Source: Bacteroidales bacterium (GTDB taxonomy: Bacteria; Bacteroidota; Bacteroidia; Bacteroidales; P3). Taken from it: a DNA stretch of 19,219 nt. The notes under the pieces are model-generated. The model saw only the letters and a list, made by a program, of their open reading frames with translations. It did no database searches and was not told the DNA's origin. This document shows positions 13,917 to 19,219 of this stretch, piece after piece. The position numbers were made by a program, and so were the translations under genes. Location: the NCBI GenBank assembly GCA_017618625.1, contig JAFZTV010000103.1:1-19219 (forward strand), written 5' to 3'. Positions within the stretch are counted from its first letter, which is position 1; every line of letters begins with the position of its first letter.

Positions 13917-15083
13917 ATGAGCAAGTTCACGGCATTGGTCAAAGGAGATCGCACGATATGGGTGATTTTCATATTCCTCACCATCGTGTCGGTGCTTGCT
14001 GTCTATACTTCTATAGGGTTTACGGCACGCCATGATCTTGGTCGCAGCCCACTTTTGGCTACATTGCGACACCTGGGGTTTATTTTGGGCGGATATGCAT
14101 GTGTATGGGCTGGCGGTCGCATACATTATAAATTTTTCTCGCAATTTTCTCTTCTCGCCCTCGTCGTTTCGGTGGTCTTCCTCGTTGTTGTGTTGGCAGT
14201 GTTTGGCGGACGTTGGTTCAGACTGCCGGTTATAGGCAGTATCCAGCCTTCGGAGTTGGCGAAAGTAAGTCTGTTGTTTTTCCTGGCAAACATACTTGCC
14301 AAATTCAAGGACAACATGGGTGACAAATATTTTGTTCCCCTAACACTCATACCAGTACTGATAACATGTGGTTTGATATTCCCTGAGAACCTCTCAAGCG
14401 CCATAATAACGGGAACTGTGTGTTTTATCATGATGTATGTGGCAGGTGTAAAAAAGAGCGCTCTGGGCAAATGGTTGCTTATATTGCTAGGGTTTGCACT
14501 TGTTTTCGTGTTGGTGAATATGTTGATAGACAAGCCACTGTTCCGTTCGGAGACGTGGGCTAGTCGAGTTGACAAGTGGCTTCATCCGGATTATACGATA
14601 TACAACCAGGAGAATATGTCGCGTATGGCTGTGGCACGTGGAGGGTTCTTCGGCGCTGGCATCGGAAATACTATTCACGGGCGTTTGATGACACAGGCAC
14701 ATAATGACTTTATTTACGCGGTGATTGTTGAGGAGGCGGGGAGCCTTATAGGTGTTGCTATACTGGTGGCTTATTCATTTCTCTACCTGCGCTGTTTGGT
14801 GATAGCCCGCAAGTGCGACAAGCCCTTTGGAAAACTTGTTTGTGTCGGTGTTGGCACGCTCATATATATACAGGCATTGGTTCATATCTGTGTGTCGGTA
14901 GGCGTTATACCGGTAACGGGGCAGACGCTGCCATTCATCAGTTACGGAGGTTCGGCATATCTGGTTATGTGTGTGGCATTGGGAGGCGTTCAGTCTATCG
15001 CACAGGATTTGCGTCGCCGCAAGGCTCACGAGGAGCGCAACAAACAGATGACAACAGTTCAGGAAACAAATACATCGGAATAA
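13917..15083 (+). CDS. ftsW: FtsW, septal peptidoglycan glycosyltransferase (SEDS family)
   Basis: FtsW polymerises glycan strands from lipid II at the septum, paired with the class B PBP FtsI. The 388-residue protein is polytopic with about nine to ten hydrophobic segments. It has the SEDS landmarks IQPSELAKVSLLFF near 104-117 (with the preceding RWFRLPVIG), ENLSSAIIT near 160, and the C-terminal VIPVTGQTLPFISYGGSAYLV signature near 340-360. The catalytic loop region between is present (PLFRSETWASRVDKW onward). It ends in a short charged tail. I use the ATG at 13917; a GTG one codon upstream is also possible. It starts 40 bp after the murD-derived gene and precedes murG by 18 bp. Confidence 0.95.
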   Translation: MSKFTALVKGDRTIWVIFIFLTIVSVLAVYTSIGFTARHDLGRSPLLATLRHLGFILGGYACVWAGGRIHYKFFSQFSLLALVVSVVFLVVVLAVFGGRWFRLPVIGSIQPSELAKVSLLFFLANILAKFKDNMGDKYFVPLTLIPVLITCGLIFPENLSSAIITGTVCFIMMYVAGVKKSALGKWLLILLGFALVFVLVNMLIDKPLFRSETWASRVDKWLHPDYTIYNQENMSRMAVARGGFFGAGIGNTIHGRLMTQAHNDFIYAVIVEEAGSLIGVAILVAYSFLYLRCLVIARKCDKPFGKLVCVGVGTLIYIQALVHICVSVGVIPVTGQTLPFISYGGSAYLVMCVALGGVQSIAQDLRRRKAHEERNKQMTTVQETNTSE

Positions 15084-15101
15084 CTGAAATAAATAAGTAA
15101 T

Positions 15102-16208
15102 ATGAAAGCAATAATCAGTGGAGGTGGTAGCGGAGGTCATATATTCCCCGCTGTGGCAATTGCCAATGCAATAAAGCGTCGCTGGGCCGATGCCGAAATC
15201 TTGTTTGTCGGAGCTCAAGGGCGTATGGAGATGGAGAAGGTGCCCGCGGCCGGGTATGAAATAAAAGGGCTTCCCATAGCAGGTTTGCAGCGCAAGATTA
15301 CATTGGAGAACATCATCAAGAATGCCATGTTGCCGTACAAGGTCATAAAAAGTCGGTTGATGGTCAGGGGTATAATAAAGAAGTTCAACCCAGACATTGT
15401 TGTCGGCGTGGGAGGTTTTGCCAGCGAACCAACTTTGAAGACGGCTTCGGCTATGGGCTACACGACGTTGATACAGGAGCAGAACTCGTATGCCGGCCTG
15501 ACAAATAAGACGTTGGCAAAAAAGGCTGCAAAGATATGTGTGGCGTACGACAATATGGAACGCTTCTTCCCGAAGGAGCGCATTGTGTTCACGGGTAATC
15601 CTGTGCGTAAGGAAATTGAGGAATTGTCTGTGACCCGCGAGGAAGGACGCAGGGAATTCCAGCTGGATAACAGCAAAAGGGTTGTGCTGTCGGTAGGAGG
15701 AAGCCTTGGTGCGAGAAGCATAAACGAGATGATACTCAAAAACCTCGACTACTTCAACCAGAACGACATACAGTTGATATGGCAGACGGGACGATGGATG
15801 TATAAAGAAGCGCTGAGTGCGGTGGAGAGTAGGGGGTTGACACCGTGGATAAAAGTGTATGAATTTGTGGGGAAAATGGATTACGCATACGCCGCCGCAG
15901 ATGCGGTGATTTCCAGAGCCGGTGCAATAGCCATATCGGAGCTCTGCCTTGTGGGAAAACCTGTAATATTGATACCGTCGCCCAATGTTGCGGAAGACCA
16001 CCAGACGAAGAATGCAATGTCGCTTGCAAACAAAGGCGCAGCCGAGGTCGTGGCCGACAAACTGTGTGGAGACAAAGGCATAGAGGTGCTGGACAAGATA
16101 CTCAAGGATGATGGCTTGAGAGAAACAATGAGTGAAAGTATCAAAAAGCTGGGTGTAAGACATTCGGCAGACCTGATTGTGGATGAGATTGAGAAACTGA
16201 TAAAATAA
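15102..16208 (+). CDS. murG: UDP-GlcNAc:undecaprenyl-PP-MurNAc-pentapeptide GlcNAc transferase
   Basis: MurG adds GlcNAc to lipid I to give lipid II on the cytoplasmic face of the inner membrane. The 368-residue GT-B protein opens with the glycine-rich loop SGGGSGGHIFPAVAIA (7-22). It then has GVGGFASEPTL near 103-113, the conserved QEQNSYAGLTNK near 126-137, and TGNPVRKE closing the N-terminal domain. The C-terminal donor domain has SVGGSLGARSIN, VISRAGAIAISEL (acceptor/donor site helix) and PSPNVAEDHQTKNA. Length is typical. It is followed by murC after 5 bp. Confidence 0.96.
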   Translation: MKAIISGGGSGGHIFPAVAIANAIKRRWADAEILFVGAQGRMEMEKVPAAGYEIKGLPIAGLQRKITLENIIKNAMLPYKVIKSRLMVRGIIKKFNPDIVVGVGGFASEPTLKTASAMGYTTLIQEQNSYAGLTNKTLAKKAAKICVAYDNMERFFPKERIVFTGNPVRKEIEELSVTREEGRREFQLDNSKRVVLSVGGSLGARSINEMILKNLDYFNQNDIQLIWQTGRWMYKEALSAVESRGLTPWIKVYEFVGKMDYAYAAADAVISRAGAIAISELCLVGKPVILIPSPNVAEDHQTKNAMSLANKGAAEVVADKLCGDKGIEVLDKILKDDGLRETMSESIKKLGVRHSADLIVDEIEKLIK

Positions 16209-16213
16209 GAGGA

Positions 16214-17602
16214 ATGAACTACTTCTTCATCGGTATAGGAGGCATCGGAATGAGCGCAATCGCAAGATATTTGCGGATGCGCGGAAATGCGGTATCGGGA
16301 TACGACCTGACACCTAGCCCTCTCACGGCAGCGCTGGAGGGCGAGGGAATAAACGTCTGGTATGAGGATAACCCATCCAAGATGCCGCAAGACATAGACA
16401 TGTATATCTATACGCCCGCTGTGCCAAAGGAAACGGAGGTTTATAAGTGGGCGCAGGCTAGCGGCAAACCGTTGATGAAGAGGGCCGAGATGCTTGGCGA
16501 ACTTACAAAGGGGAAGAAGTGCATAGCAGTTGCTGGTACACATGGAAAGACTTCGACTAGCACGATGATAGCACATCTGTTGTCAAAAAGCGAGTTGGGT
16601 TGCAGTGCTTTTCTGGGAGGGATCTCGAAAAATCTGAACAGCAACGTGGAACTGAATGACAAGAGCGAATTTGTGGTGGTTGAGGCCGATGAATACGACA
16701 GGTCGTTTCTGCAACTACACCCATACTATTCGGTCATTACTTCGATAGACCCTGACCATTTGGATATCTATGGCGATTACGACCATCTGCAGGATGCCTT
16801 CCGCGAGTTTGCCAACCAGACGGCAATGACGGGAAAGCTGTTTTTGAAACAAGGCGTGCGATTGTCTAAAAAACACGATGACGAAGATGAGCATGAACAT
16901 CATCACGGCGCAGAAGAGGATGTGAATGTACCGGTGATATCTTACACAACATCTGGAATTGAAGCCGACTACTATGCGTGGAATGTCAGAACAAGTCGCG
17001 GAAACATATATTACGACCTTCGTACTCCGAAGGGTGTGATATATGACATAGAGTTGCGACACACAAGTCTCTACAATGTGGAGAATTCTGTTGTGGCGGC
17101 TGCGGTGGCCTTGGAGTGTGGCTTGAATGAATTTGAATTGAGAAATGGGTTGAAGACGTACGACGGAGTATGTCGTCGATTCGACTTTAGGGTTGAGAAC
17201 AAGGATATAGTGTATATAGACGATTACGCCCATCACCCCAAAGAAATTGCCGCCACGCTTGAAAGCATACGCTTTCTTTATCCCGGCAAGCGAATTGTGG
17301 GAGTGTTCCAGCCGCATCTATATAGTCGCACATTAGACTTTGCAGATCAGTTTGCATCGGTGCTTTCGACCCTCGATGAAGCAATCCTGCTTCCGATATA
17401 TCCTGCACGGGAGAAACCGATACCAGGGGTCTCTTCGGGTATGATTCTTCGAAAGATGGACACCCTCTCCAAATACCTTGTCACAAAGGAACAGCTCATG
17501 GATCTCATACCTGCGCTCTATCCCGATGTCCTTGTCACCCTTGGAGCTGGCGATATTGATCGGCTGGTGCCTCAAATAGAAAAACTTTTGACGTCAGAAT
17601 AA
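16214..17602 (+). CDS. murC: UDP-N-acetylmuramate:L-alanine ligase
   Basis: MurC attaches L-Ala to UDP-MurNAc with ATP, the first stem-peptide step. The 462-residue protein has the N-terminal nucleotide-binding motif GIGGIGMSAIA (7-17), the central P-loop GTHGKTST at 108-115, VVEADEYDRSFL near 154-165, DPDHLDIYGDY near 178-188, and in the C-terminal domain DDYAHHPKEI and FQPHLYSRT. A striking insertion, residues 221-236, reads HDDEDEHEHHH followed by GAEED, in the central domain after KLFLKQGVRLSKK. It resembles metal-binding loops and is a variable region of the family rather than an active-site element. Five bp separate murG and murC. Confidence 0.95.
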   Translation: MNYFFIGIGGIGMSAIARYLRMRGNAVSGYDLTPSPLTAALEGEGINVWYEDNPSKMPQDIDMYIYTPAVPKETEVYKWAQASGKPLMKRAEMLGELTKGKKCIAVAGTHGKTSTSTMIAHLLSKSELGCSAFLGGISKNLNSNVELNDKSEFVVVEADEYDRSFLQLHPYYSVITSIDPDHLDIYGDYDHLQDAFREFANQTAMTGKLFLKQGVRLSKKHDDEDEHEHHHGAEEDVNVPVISYTTSGIEADYYAWNVRTSRGNIYYDLRTPKGVIYDIELRHTSLYNVENSVVAAAVALECGLNEFELRNGLKTYDGVCRRFDFRVENKDIVYIDDYAHHPKEIAATLESIRFLYPGKRIVGVFQPHLYSRTLDFADQFASVLSTLDEAILLPIYPAREKPIPGVSSGMILRKMDTLSKYLVTKEQLMDLIPALYPDVLVTLGAGDIDRLVPQIEKLLTSE

Positions 17603-17636
17603 ACAGTAAAACATAAGTCTCAAAACAACATTACAG

Positions 17637-18443
17637 GTGAAACGCTCTGGCAAAATAGTATTATTTGGAATCTCCATTGTGGCGGTTGTCGCTGCATTGG
17701 TGGCTGCCAGTGTCATCAGGGCAAACTCGATTGTCGGAGGTCTTACGGTGCGTATAGACAGCCAGGGACTTAATGCACTTGTGACCACGTCGGAGGTTGA
17801 AAACTTGCTGCTGGATGAGTTTCCCGGACTTACCTCGAGCCGTGTGAAGGATGTAAGCACTCGCTCAATCGAGTCGTTCCTCTCGAAAAATCCCTATGTC
17901 GAGACAGTGCATGCGGCTGTGAGTGTTGGAGGAAGGATACTCGTCAACATTGTTGCCCGTCGCCCGATTGCCAGGGTGTTCTACGGCAACAGCGATTTCT
18001 ATATCGACCGTCACGGACGCTGTTTCCTTTCGCGTCGGTCTCTTGGTTGTGACGTTCCCGTTGTCAGTGGACATTTCCGTCAAAAACTGACGGGAGACCC
18101 GGTGCATCTCGACATTGCGCAGCTCTCGAATGACACGCTGCGTGCTGCCTATGATATTGTAAATGTATGGCGATTGGCCAAGTTCCTTGACGACCCGGTC
18201 AGTCGATACAACATACTCTATGACCAGATATTTGTCGATGTCAATGGCGATTTGATTATGCAGCCGAGGCTGGGCGGCCATGAGGTGGTTGTGGGGTCTG
18301 CGGATAATTTGGAGGAAAAGTTTAGAAATCTCAAGATATTTTACGCCAAGGGACTTCCGCATGCTGGATACGACTCGTATAGCCGTGTGAGTGTGAAGTT
18401 CGACGGCCAAGTGGTATGTACGAAGAGAAAACAAATCAAATAA
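17637..18443 (+). CDS. ftsQ: Cell division protein FtsQ
   Basis: FtsQ is a bitopic divisome protein linking early (FtsA/FtsZ) and late (FtsL, FtsW, FtsI) components through a periplasmic POTRA domain. The 268-residue protein has a short basic N-terminus (MKRSGK), one membrane helix at about 7-26 (VLFGISIVAVVAALVAASVI), a POTRA-like region (about 35-110) including SIESFLSKNPYVETVHAAVS and VARRPIARVF, then the FtsQ/DivIB beta domain. Start is a GTG at 17637: the frame is open back to 17610 but contains no ATG before the membrane helix. Position between murC and ftsA supports the call, as FtsQ sequences diverge. Confidence 0.9.
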   Translation: MKRSGKIVLFGISIVAVVAALVAASVIRANSIVGGLTVRIDSQGLNALVTTSEVENLLLDEFPGLTSSRVKDVSTRSIESFLSKNPYVETVHAAVSVGGRILVNIVARRPIARVFYGNSDFYIDRHGRCFLSRRSLGCDVPVVSGHFRQKLTGDPVHLDIAQLSNDTLRAAYDIVNVWRLAKFLDDPVSRYNILYDQIFVDVNGDLIMQPRLGGHEVVVGSADNLEEKFRNLKIFYAKGLPHAGYDSYSRVSVKFDGQVVCTKRKQIK

Positions 18444-18458
18444 TAAACAACAGTAATT

Positions 18459-19219
18459 ATGGAAAACGAGTTCATTGTCGGTTTAGACATCGGCACAACC
18501 AAGATTGCCTGCCTTATCGGAAAGAGGGCTGAAGATGGCAAAATCAAAATTCTCGGCTATTCGTGTACCAAGTCGATTGGTGTTGAACATGGCGTGGTAC
18601 GCAACATCAGCCTTACGGCAGAGAGTGTGAAGAAAGCCATAGAGGCTGCATCACAACAGGCCAATGTAAAGGTTGATGAGGTCTATGTGGGTGTTGCAGG
18701 ACAACACATCAAGTCAATTCCCAGCCAGGGCATCATCATGATCCCCGAAGACCACAAGCTCATCTCCAAGGAAGATGTGGAACGCTTGACCCGCGAGCAG
18801 AACCGTGTTATGCTGGGGCCGGGAGACGAGATAATCCACATTTTTCCGCAGAACTACTATGTGGATGGAGCGCTTCTCAACAACGAGATTTCGCCTGTCG
18901 GAGTGTCAGGTAAGCAGTTGAAGGCAGATTTCCACATTGTGACAGGAAACACGCAGAACATTTGCAATATCCGCGACAGCGTGCTGGCGGCAGGTTACAA
19001 GGTGAAAGACCTTGTGCTCGAGCCAGTGGCTTCGTCATATTCGGTTCTTGACGAGCGTGACAAAGAGGCAGGAGTTGCATTGGTGGATATTGGCGGTGGT
19101 ACAACCGACATAGCCATTTTCTATGATGGCATCATACGTCACACTTCCGTCATACCTCTAGCTGGTCAGGCCATCACAAGCGATATCCGTCGCGGCTGTA
19201 GCATACTGCCCGACCAGGC
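18459..19219 (+). CDS. ftsA: Cell division protein FtsA (5' part, cut by window end)
   Basis: FtsA is the actin-like protein that anchors FtsZ to the membrane. The first 253 codons are present and the frame is open to the window edge. Residues 6-20 carry the ATPase phosphate-1 motif (VGLDIGTTKIACLIG) and residues 208-217 the phosphate-2 motif (LVDIGGGTTD). Between lies the SHS2 (1C) domain characteristic of FtsA, about 85-165, with VYVGVAGQHI just before it. FtsA is typically over 400 residues in this group, so roughly half is seen. The ATG at 18459 is 15 bp after the ftsQ stop. ftsZ is expected immediately downstream, outside the window. Confidence 0.95.
   Translation, partial: MENEFIVGLDIGTTKIACLIGKRAEDGKIKILGYSCTKSIGVEHGVVRNISLTAESVKKAIEAASQQANVKVDEVYVGVAGQHIKSIPSQGIIMIPEDHKLISKEDVERLTREQNRVMLGPGDEIIHIFPQNYYVDGALLNNEISPVGVSGKQLKADFHIVTGNTQNICNIRDSVLAAGYKVKDLVLEPVASSYSVLDERDKEAGVALVDIGGGTTDIAIFYDGIIRHTSVIPLAGQAITSDIRRGCSILPDQ

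Noticed and set aside
14775..16163. 462-codon minus-strand open frame opposite the end of ftsW and murG
   Set aside because: Composition is Cys/His/Tyr-rich with no recognisable motif, and it lies entirely opposite two well-supported genes.
1..19219. Mobile element, phage, CRISPR, tRNA or rRNA
   Set aside because: I found no integrase or transposase motif, no regularly spaced repeat array of CRISPR type and no tRNA-like or rRNA-like sequence; apart from the first 250 bases and 6220-6566 the window is filled with core genes.

Overview
The window comes from a Bacteroidota chromosome, most likely order Bacteroidales. The signs are a textbook Bacteroidota promoter (TTTG, 20 nt, TATCTTTG) ahead of iorA, A-rich leaders instead of Shine-Dalgarno sites before most genes, a gliding/type IX secretion lipoprotein gene (gldD), the Bacteroidota-type FtsL, and a meso-diaminopimelate-type MurE (DNPR motif). 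I cannot name the genus. It reads as an ordinary chromosomal region: I see no integrase, transposase, tRNA, rRNA or CRISPR array.

Layout. Positions 1-211 are a strikingly G-rich, C-poor stretch with degenerate ~22-bp tandem repeats and G-quadruplex motifs. It leads into a promoter and the plus-strand genes iorA and iorB (indolepyruvate:ferredoxin oxidoreductase), a perfect 12-bp hairpin, and a small unrecognised exported protein (2602-3174). A minus-strand set follows, transcribed in the order thiL, HAD hydrolase, pcm, gldD (6219 down to 3194). The first three overlap by 7-8 bp and gldD follows 47 bp later, so they are probably one operon. A 347-bp AT-rich divergent intergenic region (6220-6566) separates thiL from the plus-strand division and cell wall (dcw) cluster.

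The dcw cluster runs mraZ, rsmH, ftsL, ftsI (a PASTA-containing PBP), murE, mraY, a murD-derived short gene, ftsW, murG, murC, ftsQ and ftsA (cut by the window end), with gaps of at most 46 bp. Together these genes make the cytoplasmic muropeptide precursors (MurC, MurE), build and flip-stage the lipid intermediates (MraY, MurG), polymerise and crosslink septal wall (FtsW, FtsI), and assemble the divisome (FtsL, FtsQ, FtsA).

The most notable observation is in the murD slot between mraY and ftsW. Instead of a ~440-residue MurD there is an intact 179-codon ORF (13337-13876) that matches only the C-terminal Mur ligase domain. It keeps the family's fold-level landmarks but has lost essentially every D-glutamate-binding and catalytic residue I can align, and the N-terminal UDP-binding and central ATPase domains are absent with no room for them upstream. 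It is therefore either a retained non-catalytic MurD relic (a pseudoenzyme possibly repurposed in the divisome) or a decaying gene. Either way the organism needs D-Glu ligase activity from another locus.
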